DNA of 64,000 nucleotides from Cloacibacterium sp. TD35. Lineage in GTDB: Bacteria > Bacteroidota > Bacteroidia > Flavobacteriales > Weeksellaceae. Positions within the stretch are counted from its first letter, which is position 1. Each line of letters begins with the position of its first letter. Made by a program: the position numbers and the translations under genes. The notes below the pieces were generated by a model that made no database searches, was not told the origin of the DNA, and saw only the letters and a program-made list of their open reading frames with translations. Shown here in pieces: positions 44,866-53,703 of this stretch. The stretch spans positions 626,001 to 690,000 of the forward strand of contig NZ_CP104850.1 in NCBI RefSeq assembly GCF_028864635.1. The letters run 5' to 3'.

Positions 44866-45369
44866 ATGAAAGATTTTAATATAGAACAATTAGCTAAAAA
44901 AACACCCTACAAAATTCCCGAAAACACTTTCGAGGAAATACAGGAAAACGTGCTTAATAAAACTGTAAGAAAAAAAGAACATCAACCGAAGATTTTTAAA
45001 ATTAATTTTTCAATGGTAACTTCTATTGCCGCAGCTTTAGCATTAATTTTTGGCTTTACTTTCTTATGGAAAACGAACCAAACTGAAATTTCAAAGCCTA
45101 ATCAAGATTCTGCACAAATCATTACCAAAGTAGAAACTACACAACCAAAACTAGAACAAAATAACACCCAAAATTCATCACAAAATATTGCCAAAGAAAA
45201 CAATACAGAAGTTGCTCATACCCAAACTCCAGAAATTACAGAACAGATTGTGAATTCTAAAAACACTGATGAAAATTATGAGCAACTTCTTAATTCTTTG
45301 ACTCAAGAAGAATTGGCAGAATTATCAAAAAACACCAGTCACGACATCTATTTAGACCTTTATAACTAA
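44866..45369 (+). CDS. Single-pass membrane protein, candidate anti-sigma factor
   Basis: A 167-residue protein with a short cytoplasmic N-terminus (about 1-47), one transmembrane helix (about 48-68, SMVTSIAAALALIFGFTFLW) and an Asn/Gln/Thr-rich periplasmic tail. Position 22 bases after the ECF sigma gene and the topology suggest an anti-sigma factor. The N-terminal segment with KTPYKIPENTFEEIQENVL resembles the short linkers of Bacteroidota anti-sigma-like proteins, but no zinc-binding HxxxCxxC motif is present. The role is inferred from context. Confidence 0.75.
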   Translation: MKDFNIEQLAKKTPYKIPENTFEEIQENVLNKTVRKKEHQPKIFKINFSMVTSIAAALALIFGFTFLWKTNQTEISKPNQDSAQIITKVETTQPKLEQNNTQNSSQNIAKENNTEVAHTQTPEITEQIVNSKNTDENYEQLLNSLTQEELAELSKNTSHDIYLDLYN

Positions 45370-45376
45370 ATCAATT

Positions 45377-45898
45377 ATGAAAAATTTTATCTATATCTTT
45401 CTGTTTTTAGGCACTTTTATGAGTTTTAAAGCCCAAGAAAAGCCTAATTTTAGAAACATGACACCAGAACAGCGCAGAGAATACATGAGACAAATGTCTC
45501 CTGAGCAAAGAAAACAATTGATGGAAGACGCAGCTACCATGATGGCCATCAAAAATTTACAAGTTCCCGCAGAAAAGCAAGAAGTTTTTAAAAACCTTCT
45601 TAAAGAATATATTGAAAGTCAAAAAACCATCAAGAATAAGTTCAGAGCAGATTTCTCTCAAGAAAACCTTTCTGATGCAGAAGCTAAGAAAATGCTGAAC
45701 CAAAGCTTTGATTTAGGCCAACAATTGTTAAACAACAGAAAAGTTTATGCTGATAAATTTCTCAAAATTTTAACACCTCAACAAGTACTTAAACTTTTTA
45801 GTCAAGAAGGCAGAATGCGCGAAAAATTTATGGAACGCAGACAACAAATGGGGCCACCAAAAGGTAGAGGGCCAATACCAAACCACGAAAATCCTTAA
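45377..45898 (+). CDS. Exported Spy/CpxP-like helical protein
   Basis: A 173-residue exported protein with a signal peptide (about 1-19, ending FKAQ). The body is helical and rich in Met, Gln, Arg and Lys. Motifs MTPEQRREYMRQMSPEQRKQ and KILTPQQVLKLF resemble the LTxxQ pattern of Spy/CpxP periplasmic chaperones. The C-terminal tail is Pro/Gly/Arg-rich. It ends the ECF sigma unit, so it may be both a target and a feedback component of envelope stress control, as CpxP is in enterobacteria. This link is inferred. Confidence 0.78.
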   Translation: MKNFIYIFLFLGTFMSFKAQEKPNFRNMTPEQRREYMRQMSPEQRKQLMEDAATMMAIKNLQVPAEKQEVFKNLLKEYIESQKTIKNKFRADFSQENLSDAEAKKMLNQSFDLGQQLLNNRKVYADKFLKILTPQQVLKLFSQEGRMREKFMERRQQMGPPKGRGPIPNHENP

Positions 45899-45903
45899 AA
45901 ATA

Positions 45904-45935
45904 TACTCCGAAATTCAATTCGGAGTTTTTTATTT
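45904..45935 (+). terminator. Terminator of the ECF unit
   Basis: ACTCCGAA and TTCGGAGT form an 8-bp stem, followed by T6. Confidence 0.8.
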
Positions 45936-45958
45936 TTAGGATTTTACCTTAAAATCAA

Positions 45959-45966
45959 TATCTTTG
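45959..45966 (+). promoter_or_regulatory. -7 box of lepA
   Basis: TATCTTTG lies 20 bases before ATG 45987. Confidence 0.6.
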
Positions 45967-45986
45967 CAAATCATTGAAAAAGAAGA

Positions 45987-47783
45987 ATGAAGAACATTAG
46001 AAATTTTTGCATAATCGCACATATCGACCACGGGAAATCTACCCTTGCAGACAGGCTTTTAGAATATACCAATACGGTTTCTCAAAGAGAGTTGCAAGCG
46101 CAAACCCTTGATGATATGGATTTGGAAAAAGAGCGTGGAATTACCATAAAATCTCACGCCATCCAAATGGATTATGAATATAAAGGCGAAAAATATATTC
46201 TCAACCTTATCGATACACCGGGACACGTAGATTTTTCTTACGAAGTATCTCGTTCTATCGCTGCTTGTGAAGGAGCACTACTTATTGTAGATGCTGCACA
46301 AAGTATTCAAGCACAGACTATTAGCAACTTGTATTTAGCGCTAGAAAACGATTTGGAAATTATTCCAATTCTTAATAAAATAGACTTGCCTTCTGCTAAT
46401 CCAGAAGAAGTTACAGATGAAATTGTAAATCTTCTCGGTTGTAAGCCAGAAGATGTTTTGCGTGTTTCTGGAAAAACTGGAGAAGGTGTTCATGAATTGC
46501 TTGAACAAATCGTAGAAAGAATTCCTGCTCCAAAAGGTGATGAAAACGCGCCACTTCAAGCATTGATTTTTGACTCTGTTTATAATCCTTTCCGTGGAAT
46601 TGAGGCTTACTTTAAAGTAGTAAACGGTAAAATTTCTAAAGGAGAGAAAGTAAAATTCATGGCGACTGATAAAGTCTATGAAGCAGATGAAGTAGGAACG
46701 CTGAAACTAAAACAAGCTCCAAAATCTGAAATCAAATGCGGAGATGTAGGCTATATTATTTCGGGGATTAAAGATGCTAGAGAAGTAAAAGTAGGTGATA
46801 CCATTACTTCGATGGTAAATCCTGCAAACGAAGCTATTGATGGTTTTGAAGATGTAAAACCAATGGTTTTCGCGGGAATTTATCCTATTGAATCAGAAGA
46901 TTTTGAAGAATTAAGATTTTCTCTAGAAAAATTAAGACTGAATGATGCTTCTTTGGTTTTCGAGCCAGAAAGTTCTGCAGCACTTGGTTTCGGTTTCCGT
47001 TGTGGTTTCTTAGGAATGCTTCACATGGAAATTGTACAGGAACGTCTAGACAGAGAGTTCAACATGAACGTAATTACTACGGTTCCTAACGTTTCTTACT
47101 ATGGTTATTCTAAAAAAGAACCGAATGTTCCGATTTTGATTAATAACCCGTCAGAAATGATGGATCCTATTGCTCTAGATCGTGTAGAAGAACCTTACAT
47201 CAAAGCTACAATTATTACAAAATCTGATTTCGTGGGTGCGGTAATGACGCTTTGTATCGAAAAACGCGGCGAAATTGTAAACCAATCTTATTTGACTTCA
47301 GACCGTGTAGAGCTGGTATTTAACATGCCGCTTTCAGAAGTTGTTTTTGATTTTTATGACAGATTAAAATCTATTTCTAAAGGTTATGCTTCATTTGATT
47401 ACCATCCAATTGGCTTTAGAGCTTCTAAATTGGTGAAAATGGACATTTTAATCAATGGAGATATGGTAGATGCACTTTCTTCATTAATTCACGATAGCAA
47501 CGCGTATTACATTGGTAAAAAAATGTGCGAGAAACTGAGAGAATTAATTCCTCGTCAACAGTTTGATATCGCGATTCAGGCAGCTCTTGGTGCAAAAGTT
47601 ATTGCCCGTGAAAACGTAAAAGCGTTGAGAAAAGACGTTACCGCAAAATGTTACGGAGGTGATATTTCCAGAAAGCGTAAGCTCCTAGAAAAACAGAAAG
47701 AAGGAAAGAAAAAAATGAAGCAAATTGGTAGAGTCGAAGTTCCACAATCTGCATTTATGGCAGTTTTGAAATTGAATGATTAA
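45987..47783 (+). CDS. lepA: Elongation factor 4 (LepA)
   Basis: A ribosome-associated translational GTPase. It is 598 residues long. The G1 motif is [14 protein letters not shown] (12-25), G2 includes [13 protein letters not shown]3 is DTPGHVDF and G4 is NKIDLPSA. The LepA-specific C-terminal domain ends with [20 protein letters not shown] and [12 protein letters not shown], which separates it from EF-G. It is monocistronic with its own promoter and terminator. Confidence 0.98.
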   Translation: MKNIRNFCIIAHIDHGKSTLADRLLEYTNTVSQRELQAQTLDDMDLEKERGITIKSHAIQMDYEYKGEKYILNLIDTPGHVDFSYEVSRSIAACEGALLIVDAAQSIQAQTISNLYLALENDLEIIPILNKIDLPSANPEEVTDEIVNLLGCKPEDVLRVSGKTGEGVHELLEQIVERIPAPKGDENAPLQALIFDSVYNPFRGIEAYFKVVNGKISKGEKVKFMATDKVYEADEVGTLKLKQAPKSEIKCGDVGYIISGIKDAREVKVGDTITSMVNPANEAIDGFEDVKPMVFAGIYPIESEDFEELRFSLEKLRLNDASLVFEPESSAALGFGFRCGFLGMLHMEIVQERLDREFNMNVITTVPNVSYYGYSKKEPNVPILINNPSEMMDPIALDRVEEPYIKATIITKSDFVGAVMTLCIEKRGEIVNQSYLTSDRVELVFNMPLSEVVFDFYDRLKSISKGYASFDYHPIGFRASKLVKMDILINGDMVDALSSLIHDSNAYYIGKKMCEKLRELIPRQQFDIAIQAALGAKVIARENVKALRKDVTAKCYGGDISRKRKLLEKQKEGKKKMKQIGRVEVPQSAFMAVLKLND

Positions 47784-47808
47784 GCATCAAAGATGCATTT
47801 ATTAATAC

Positions 47809-47838
47809 AAATCCACAGAGTTTTCTGTGGATTTTTTT
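47809..47838 (+). terminator. Terminator of lepA
   Basis: AAATCCACAGA and TCTGTGGATTT form a perfect 11-bp stem, followed by a T run. A smaller GCATC-AAA-GATGC hairpin sits just before it (47784-47797). Confidence 0.9.
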
Positions 47839-47862
47839 ATATTCGTTTAAATTTTCCTCTCA

Positions 47863-49560
47863 ATGAAAAAAATCACGCTACTTTTCCTCGTTCAAACCGT
47901 ATTTTCTTTTGCTCAAGATTTTAAAACACCTTACGAAAAAGGCAACGGAAATCAAACCACCACTTACGAAGAAATGGTGAAATTCTATGACGATTTAGAT
48001 AAAAATTTCGAAAGTATTTCCGTAGCAGAAAAAGGAAAAGATGACAACGGAGAACCAATTAGAGTAGTGATTTTTGATAACTCTAAAAATCAAAATGCGT
48101 CTGTAATTTTCATCAATAACGGAATTCATCCTGGTGAACCAGACGGAATAGATGCTACTATGATGCTGATACGTGATTTAGCTTTAGGAAAAATAAAAGT
48201 GCCACAAAATACCAAAGTTGCCGCGATTGAAGCCTATAACATTTCGGGGATGTTGAGAAGAGGCAAATTTTCAAGAGCCAATCAAAACGGACCAGAAGAA
48301 TACGGTTTTCGGGGTAATGCCAGAAATTTTGATTTGAATAGAGATTTCATCAAAAATGATACAGAAAATGCCAAAGCTTTTCAAGAGATTCTCCATTGGT
48401 TAAAACCTATTTATTTCATTGATAATCACGTAAGTAATGGTGCAGATTATCAGTACACTTTTACCTATATTTCTACCAATAAAGAAAGATTAGGAAATTC
48501 TCTCGGAACATACTTGCATCAAGAAATGCAGCCGAAATTGATTCAAAATATGGAGAAATCTAAAATTTTGAGTGTTCCTTATGTGAATATTCACGGAGAT
48601 TCTCCAGATGAAGGTTTCCCAGCGTTTATGGATTCTCCACGTTATGCAACGGGTTACACTACCCTTTTCAACATTCCGGGAACGGTGGCAGAAACGCACA
48701 TGCTAAAACCTTACAAAGACCGCGTAAAAGCAACGTATGAATACATGAGACATTCCATCAATTTTGTAGATGAAAATTACACAGAAATTTCTAAAAAAAT
48801 GATGGAAGAATTCACGAATTATTTGCCAAATAAAAAATACGCAATTCGTTGGAAATTAGATAGTACCAAATACAGTTATATTGATTTCAAAGGTTATGAA
48901 GCAGGGAAAAAACCAAGCGAAATTTCAGGAAAACCAAGACTTTTTTACGACAGAAATAAACCTTTCACCAGAAAAGTGAAATTCTTTGATACTTATAAAT
49001 CTGATAAGGAAATTACAATTCCAACTTATTACGTGATTCCAAAATCTGAAGGGAAAATCATAGAAAATTTAAAACGCAATCAAATCAAAATCAAAGAATT
49101 ACAATCTGATTCTTTAATCACAGTTGAGTCTTATAAAATCGTAGATTTTAAAACCGTAAAAAATCCTTATGAAGGTCATTACTTGCATTTCGATACTCAA
49201 GTTTCATCAGAATTAAAGACTAAAAAATTCAGAAAAGGAGATTATTTGGTTTCTACAAAACAATCTGGCGTTAAATTTCTTTTAGAAACGCTAGAACCAG
49301 AAGCAGTAGACTCTTACTTCAACTGGAACTTTTTTGATGGAATTTTGGGACAAAAAGAGTATTTTTCTGACTACGTTTTCGAAGATACTGCCGCAGAATT
49401 ATTGAAAACCAACAAAGCGTTAAAAACCGCTTTTGAACTGAAAAAAGCTTCGGATGCTAAATTTGCAAAAGATGGAGCAGCACAATTAGATTGGGTATAT
49501 AAAAATTCAGAATATTACGAAGGTACTGTAAATCAATATCCTATTTATAGAATTCGGTAA
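47863..49560 (+). CDS. M14-family zinc carboxypeptidase, exported
   Basis: A 565-residue M14-like metallopeptidase with a signal peptide (about 1-18, ending SFAQ). The zinc HxxE pair is in INNGIHPGEPDGIDA (near 90). The substrate-arginine region is NARNFDLNRDF (near 157) and the third zinc ligand is His in YFIDNHVSNGADYQY (near 190). A large C-terminal region (after about 330) has no recognised motif and is probably a beta domain. Substrate specificity is unknown; peptide or wall-peptide trimming is likely. Confidence 0.9.
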   Translation: MKKITLLFLVQTVFSFAQDFKTPYEKGNGNQTTTYEEMVKFYDDLDKNFESISVAEKGKDDNGEPIRVVIFDNSKNQNASVIFINNGIHPGEPDGIDATMMLIRDLALGKIKVPQNTKVAAIEAYNISGMLRRGKFSRANQNGPEEYGFRGNARNFDLNRDFIKNDTENAKAFQEILHWLKPIYFIDNHVSNGADYQYTFTYISTNKERLGNSLGTYLHQEMQPKLIQNMEKSKILSVPYVNIHGDSPDEGFPAFMDSPRYATGYTTLFNIPGTVAETHMLKPYKDRVKATYEYMRHSINFVDENYTEISKKMMEEFTNYLPNKKYAIRWKLDSTKYSYIDFKGYEAGKKPSEISGKPRLFYDRNKPFTRKVKFFDTYKSDKEITIPTYYVIPKSEGKIIENLKRNQIKIKELQSDSLITVESYKIVDFKTVKNPYEGHYLHFDTQVSSELKTKKFRKGDYLVSTKQSGVKFLLETLEPEAVDSYFNWNFFDGILGQKEYFSDYVFEDTAAELLKTNKALKTAFELKKASDAKFAKDGAAQLDWVYKNSEYYEGTVNQYPIYRIR

Positions 49561-49581
49561 TTTAAAAATAGATTTTAAAAC

Positions 49582-49673
49582 CATTAAGCAAAAATTAAGA
49601 GATTAAGTTTATTAAGAAAAAAACTCGAAGAATTAAAACTTATTTTTCTTAATTCCTTAATAAACTCTTAATG
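49582..49673. repeat. Short-word repeat tract (word ATTAAG), convergent gene ends
   Basis: ATTAAG recurs in the left half (49583, 49596, 49603, 49612 or near). Its complement CTTAAT recurs in the right half, so the two halves can form an imperfect stem-loop. It lies between the M14 gene end and the end of the minus-strand FeoB-associated gene and could act as a bidirectional terminator. Confidence 0.6.
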
Positions 49674-49702
49674 TTAGAAAAAGGTTTTCAATGTTTTAAA
49701 AA

Positions 49703-49852
49703 TCATGAACAGCCACAATCTTTATCGCAATGCGTTCTTTTACTAGCAAATTTTTTTGGAGAAAAAGTTTTTTTAATGATTTTATAAATAGAATAAGATG
49801 CTGCTAATAAAGCTGCAAAAATGATAACGTATTGAAGGACTAAACTTTCCAT
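49703..49852 (-). CDS. FeoB-associated Cys-rich membrane protein
   Basis: A 49-residue protein. It has one transmembrane helix (about 5-25, LQYVIIFAALLAASYSIY), a basic stretch, and a Cys-rich tail CDKDCGCS (Cys42, Cys46, Cys48). This matches the small FeoB-associated Cys-rich membrane proteins that accompany ferrous-iron transporters in Bacteroidota and Firmicutes. The feoB and feoA genes lie less than 1 kb away on the same strand, with ferritin between. Its exact role is unknown; cytoplasmic Fe(II) handover at the FeoB exit is a common proposal. Confidence 0.88.
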   Translation of the reverse strand: MESLVLQYVIIFAALLAASYSIYKIIKKTFSPKKFASKRTHCDKDCGCS

Positions 49853-49885
49853 GACAAAAATCTTATTACAAAATTACATAATTAT

Positions 49886-49916
49886 TTTGAACTATTCTAA
49901 ATAAAGATTAATTTTG
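49886..49916 (+). promoter_or_regulatory. Consensus promoter of the small Cys-rich gene
   Basis: TTTG (49886-49889), 19 bases, then TAATTTTG (49909-49916). The ATG at 49921 follows after four bases, so the mRNA is probably leaderless. Confidence 0.7.
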
Positions 49917-49920
49917 TATC

Positions 49921-50073
49921 ATGGATTTCAGAACTAACCCTTATTTCAATCTTGTTGTTCCAACTTTGGAGAGCAAAAACTACGAACAATATTGTGGTAA
50001 AAAGAAATGTTGCAAGAAATTTAAGAAAGGGAAAAGATGTAAAAAATGCCCAGGAAGAGATAAAATTTCATAA
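49921..50073 (+). CDS. Small basic Cys-rich protein (50 residues), unknown
   Basis: A 50-residue open frame. The first half (MDFRTNPYFNLVVPTLESKN) is ordinary, and the second half is basic with five cysteines: CGKKKCCKKFKKGKRCKKCP (Cys25, 30, 31, 40, 43). There is no signal peptide or membrane helix. It has an almost ideal promoter, codon use like its neighbours, and lies between two iron genes. Metal or nucleic-acid binding is plausible. It could also be the tail of a larger protein in relatives; I recognise no family. Confidence 0.7.
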   Translation: MDFRTNPYFNLVVPTLESKNYEQYCGKKKCCKKFKKGKRCKKCPGRDKIS

Positions 50074-50094
50074 ACCTAAATCACATTTCTTTCT

Positions 50095-50102
50095 TATCTT
50101 TG
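50095..50102 (+). promoter_or_regulatory. -7 box of ferritin
   Basis: TATCTTTG lies 16 bases before ATG 50119, just after the Cys-rich gene stop. Confidence 0.6.
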
Positions 50103-50118
50103 AATAAATTCATTTATT

Positions 50119-50619
50119 ATGAACAGAGATTATATATTTGATTTGCTGAATCAGCAAATTGCAAAAGAACAATATGCGGCGCAATTGTATCTATCTATGA
50201 GCGCTTGGTTTTTAGAACAAGATTTAGACGGAATTGCCAATTATTTCAGAGTTCAATCTAAAGAAGAACTGATGCATTCAGAAAAATTCTTTGATTATTT
50301 GAATGATATCGGTGGAAGAATTGTACTACAAGAAGTAAAACAACCTCCTCATGATTTCAAAGATGCTTTAGAAATTTTTGAAAAAGCTTTAGAGCACGAA
50401 AAATTAGTAACCAAAAGTATTTTTGACATTGTAAAAGCTGCTAATGATGCAGGAGATTACTCTACTGCTGCTTTCTTACAATGGTTTGTAAATGAACAGG
50501 TAGAAGAAGAAGCCAATGCTTCTCAATTGATTTCGAAAATTAAAATGGTGAAAGACAATCCTTCTGCTTTGTATCTTTTTGATCAAGAACTGGCGAAACG
50601 CGTTTTCGTAGCTGAATAA
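50119..50619 (+). CDS. ftnA: Non-haem ferritin
   Basis: A four-helix iron-storage protein of 166 residues, assembling into 24-mers. Ferroxidase ligands are visible in LNQQIAKEQYAAQLYLSMS (Glu near 17), RVQSKEELMHSEKFFDY (Glu and His near 50-53), and FEKALEHEKLVTKSI and FLQWFVNEQVEEEANA in helices C and D. There is no haem-binding Met typical of bacterioferritin. It converges on feoB with a shared terminator, which places storage and import side by side. Confidence 0.95.
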   Translation: MNRDYIFDLLNQQIAKEQYAAQLYLSMSAWFLEQDLDGIANYFRVQSKEELMHSEKFFDYLNDIGGRIVLQEVKQPPHDFKDALEIFEKALEHEKLVTKSIFDIVKAANDAGDYSTAAFLQWFVNEQVEEEANASQLISKIKMVKDNPSALYLFDQELAKRVFVAE

Positions 50620-50624
50620 AATGA

Positions 50625-50652
50625 AAAACTGCTTTTAAAAGCAGTTTTTTTT
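50625..50652. terminator. Bidirectional terminator, ferritin / feoB
   Basis: AAAACTGCTTTT and its exact complement form a 12-bp palindrome. T8 follows on plus, and the feoB TAA stop abuts the other side. Confidence 0.85.
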
Positions 50653-52705
50653 ATTTGAAAAATTGGTAAACCAACATGGAAGCTAGATAAGCTAAACCAG
50701 ACATGCAAACCAACTGAATAGCCGTCCATTTCCAAGATTTTGTTTCTCTGTAGACTACAGCAATCGTAGAAATACATTGCATCGCAAAAGCGTAGAATAT
50801 AAGTATGGAAAGTCCGGTTGCAAAACTGAAGACTTTTTCGCCATTCGGTTTTACATCACTTCTCATTTTTTCGATGACCGATTTTTCTGGAGCATCATCA
50901 TCAAGACTGTAAAGCGTTGACATTGTGCCAACAAACACTTCTCTCGCTGCAAAACTGGTAAGAATTCCCACTCCCATTTTCCAATCGTAACCCAATGGTG
51001 AAATCACAGGTTCCATTTGTTTCCCGATTTTAGCCAAATAAGAATTTTCTAACTTCACATCTGAATGATGTTCTAAAATATGGAAATCATCTTTCGGTCC
51101 GAAATAACTTAAAAACCAAAGAATTACACTTACTGCCAAAATAATTTTTCCAGCGCCTGTAATAAATTCCCAAACTTTACCTAAAACCAATTTGAAATCA
51201 TATTTCCAAAGCGGCATTTTATAAGTCGGTAAATCCATTACCAAGAAGGTTTTTCCTTTATTTTTAATGAAATATTTTAAAATAAATGCAGCTAAAAGCG
51301 AAGTCGCAAATCCTAAGAAATACATTCCCAGAAGCGCAATCGCTTTATATTTTACACCAAAGAAAGTTCCATCAGTAAAAATAAGCGCAATAATGATACT
51401 GTAAACCGGAAGTCTTGCAGAACACGTCATAAAAGGTGTAATGAGAATCGTGATGAGTCGCTCTTTTACGTTTTCGATGTTTCTGGTACTCATAATTGCA
51501 GGAATGGCGCAAGCTGTTCCCGAAACGAGCGGAACAATACTTTTTCCGTTTAAACCAAACGGTCGTAAGAATCTGTCCATCAAGAAAATAACTCTTGCCA
51601 TGTAACCAGAATCTTCTAATAAATACAAGAAATATAAAAGAATCCCGATTTGTGGGGCAAAAATCACAATTCCGCCAATTCCTGGAATAATTCCGTCAGA
51701 AATTAATGAATTCAATGGACCTTCTGGAAGCCAAGTTCTAGAAGTTTCAGACAACCAAGCAAAAGCGGCTTCAATCCAATTCATAGGATATTCTGCGATG
51801 AAAAATACACTTTGGAAAATGGTAAGTAAAATAATCCCAAAAACCAAATATCCTAAAACAGGATGTACTAAAACTTTGTCTAATTTTTCGGTGAGAAGTT
51901 CCTTGAACTGAGGTTTTTTAGAAATCGTTTGAGAGATAATTCCGTCAATTTGCTGGTATCTTCTGATGGTTTCCTGCACTTGTAAACGCTTCGGAACCAT
52001 ACATTTTCTGTCTTCTTGATTCAATTGTGTTTTTACACTTTCTAATTTGCCGAGATAAGTATCTGCAGCAATAAGCGTCCAAACTTTATAGAAATTTTTC
52101 TCTTCGATTTGTCTTGAAATCTTGAAAACCAATCCTAAATTTTCCGAAGGAATATCAAAATAAGGCTTATCCGAAACCGAAAATTCATCTTTAAAAATTG
52201 ATTCTCTTATTTCATCAATCCCAATATTCTTTTTGGCATTGGTTTCCAGAATATTTTGACCTAGGAGTTCGCTCAGTTTTTTAGAATCGATGTGTAAACC
52301 TCTTTTTTCCGCCAAATCTACTTGGTTAATCACCATCAAAACAGGAATTCCCAAATCTTTAATTTGCTGATAAAGCAGTAAGCTTCTTTTGAGATTCAGC
52401 GCATCTGCAATATAAATAACACCGCTATATTTTTCTTGTTCTTCAATCAAATATTTGGTGAAAATAGCTTCGTCTTCTGAAGTGGGATAAATGCTGTAAG
52501 AACCTGGCAAATCTACAATTTCTACTTCTTCGTCTTTGTAAAGGTAAGTTCCTTCGTGTGAAGCAACAGTAACGCCAGCGTAATTGCCGGTTTTTTGGTT
52601 TTTGTTACAAAGCAAATTGAAGATGGTAGATTTTCCTACATTGGGATTTCCTACCAAAAGAATATGTTTTTGTTTTTTTGCTGAGTTCGGCATATAATTT
52701 TCCAA
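50651..52705 (-). CDS. feoB: Ferrous iron transporter FeoB
   Basis: A 684-residue inner-membrane Fe(II) transporter with an N-terminal G domain. G1 is GNPNVGKS (19-26), G3 DLPGSYS and G4 NQVD. A helical spacer follows, then about nine membrane helices carrying the two Gate motifs, including PLVSGTACAIPAIMSTR and GVGILTSFAAREVFVGTMSTLYSL. The conserved Cys of the first Gate motif is present. The C-terminus ends in a membrane helix rather than a Cys-rich tail, matching a separate small Cys-rich partner at 49.7 kb. It is 20 bases after feoA. Confidence 0.97.
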   Translation of the reverse strand: MENYMPNSAKKQKHILLVGNPNVGKSTIFNLLCNKNQKTGNYAGVTVASHEGTYLYKDEEVEIVDLPGSYSIYPTSEDEAIFTKYLIEEQEKYSGVIYIADALNLKRSLLLYQQIKDLGIPVLMVINQVDLAEKRGLHIDSKKLSELLGQNILETNAKKNIGIDEIRESIFKDEFSVSDKPYFDIPSENLGLVFKISRQIEEKNFYKVWTLIAADTYLGKLESVKTQLNQEDRKCMVPKRLQVQETIRRYQQIDGIISQTISKKPQFKELLTEKLDKVLVHPVLGYLVFGIILLTIFQSVFFIAEYPMNWIEAAFAWLSETSRTWLPEGPLNSLISDGIIPGIGGIVIFAPQIGILLYFLYLLEDSGYMARVIFLMDRFLRPFGLNGKSIVPLVSGTACAIPAIMSTRNIENVKERLITILITPFMTCSARLPVYSIIIALIFTDGTFFGVKYKAIALLGMYFLGFATSLLAAFILKYFIKNKGKTFLVMDLPTYKMPLWKYDFKLVLGKVWEFITGAGKIILAVSVILWFLSYFGPKDDFHILEHHSDVKLENSYLAKIGKQMEPVISPLGYDWKMGVGILTSFAAREVFVGTMSTLYSLDDDAPEKSVIEKMRSDVKPNGEKVFSFATGLSILIFYAFAMQCISTIAVVYRETKSWKWTAIQLVCMSGLAYLASMLVYQFFK

Positions 52706-52725
52706 ATTTCAGTAGAAATTTTGGT

Positions 52726-52980
52726 TTAATTTTCTGGTTCTACGAAAATAAATCTCGCTTCTTCTTCACGAAGGGCAACTCTCGTTTTTTCTTCTCCGTA
52801 TTCTATGTACAGAGGACCGCTAAAAGGCGCTTGATGTAAGATCACGAATGATGTTTCTGGCAATAATCCCATTTCGATAATCTTATTGGGCATCTGCAAG
52901 TTTTCGTTATCATAACCTTTGATTTTCCCCTTTTTATTTCGAGGAAAACAGCACAATTTATTTGAAATATTTGTCTGCAA
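52726..52980 (-). CDS. feoA: Ferrous iron transport protein FeoA
   Basis: An 84-residue SH3-like cytosolic accessory protein of FeoB. Motifs KLCCFPRNKKGKIKGYDNE, IIEMGLLPETSFVILHQAPF and the C-terminal LYIEYGEEKTRVALREEEA are typical. The start is TTG 52980; a -7 box (minus TATATTTG, 53004-53011) places the transcript start about 15-20 bases before it. It precedes feoB by 20 bases and both are probably one transcript. Fur-like control is likely in general, but no clear Fur box is seen. Confidence 0.93.
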   Translation of the reverse strand: MQTNISNKLCCFPRNKKGKIKGYDNENLQMPNKIIEMGLLPETSFVILHQAPFSGPLYIEYGEEKTRVALREEEARFIFVEPEN

Positions 52981-53003
52981 GATTTCTATAATTAATTGAG
53001 GAG

Positions 53004-53011
53004 CAAATATA
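53004..53011 (-). promoter_or_regulatory. -7 box of feoAB
   Basis: The minus strand reads TATATTTG, 23 bases before the TTG start. Confidence 0.6.
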
Positions 53012-53161
53012 CTTTATTTATTTTAATTCTAAATAAGACTTCCATAGTTTTTTTCAAAAGAATTGCTGATTAAAAACATATTCTCACGAAAAACGATTCT
53101 CAAATTGATGAAATGAAAAAGTATTTTAAAAATTAAACCTTCTTTTCGCAAAAATTCTTCC

Positions 53162-53169
53162 TAAATTTG
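53162..53169 (+). promoter_or_regulatory. -7 box of ogt
   Basis: TAAATTTG lies 17 bases before ATG 53187. Confidence 0.5.
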
Positions 53170-53186
53170 TTGAAAACTACTTCGTT

Positions 53187-53699
53187 ATGAATATGCTGTA
53201 CACCAAATCATTCGAAACTCCTCTGGGTAAAATGGTGGCTTTTGCCAATCAAAATGCCTTGCTTCTTCTCGATTTTGAAGATTCTAAATATTTTGAAAAG
53301 CACATGGAAGAAATTTCGCAAGGTTATGGCGTCATCAAAACATCTAATAACAGAGTTTTGAAACTTCTGGAAAAGGAATTGAGCCAATATTTCAAAGGAA
53401 AATTGACAAAATTTACCGTTCCTGTAGAATTTACCGGTACAAATTTTCAGAAAAAAGTTTGGGAAGAATTGCAGAACATCAATTTTGGAGAGTACAGAAG
53501 TTATCAATCTCAAGCCGATGCTATGAAACGCCCAAAATCGGTAAGAGCAGTTGCCAATGCCAATTCTAGAAATAAATTATGCTTAGTGGTTCCTTGTCAC
53601 AGAGTAATTGGCAAAAACCTTTCGCTTACTGGTTATGCTGGTGGTGTAGATAGAAAAGCCGCCCTTTTAAAACTTGAAGGAATAGAATTGACGTTTTAA
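53187..53699 (+). CDS. ogt: Methylated-DNA--protein-cysteine methyltransferase
   Basis: A suicide DNA-repair protein that removes O6-methylguanine. The acceptor cysteine is in LVVPCHRVIG (about residue 138). The C-terminal DNA-binding domain has FQKKVWEELQNINFGEYRSYQ and RAVANANSRNKL. The N-terminal part is a short RNase-H-like domain. The 170-residue size fits Ogt rather than the larger Ada. ATG 53193 is an alternative start two codons on. It stands alone. Confidence 0.95.
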   Translation: MNMLYTKSFETPLGKMVAFANQNALLLLDFEDSKYFEKHMEEISQGYGVIKTSNNRVLKLLEKELSQYFKGKLTKFTVPVEFTGTNFQKKVWEELQNINFGEYRSYQSQADAMKRPKSVRAVANANSRNKLCLVVPCHRVIGKNLSLTGYAGGVDRKAALLKLEGIELTF

Positions 53700-53703
53700 A
53701 TAA

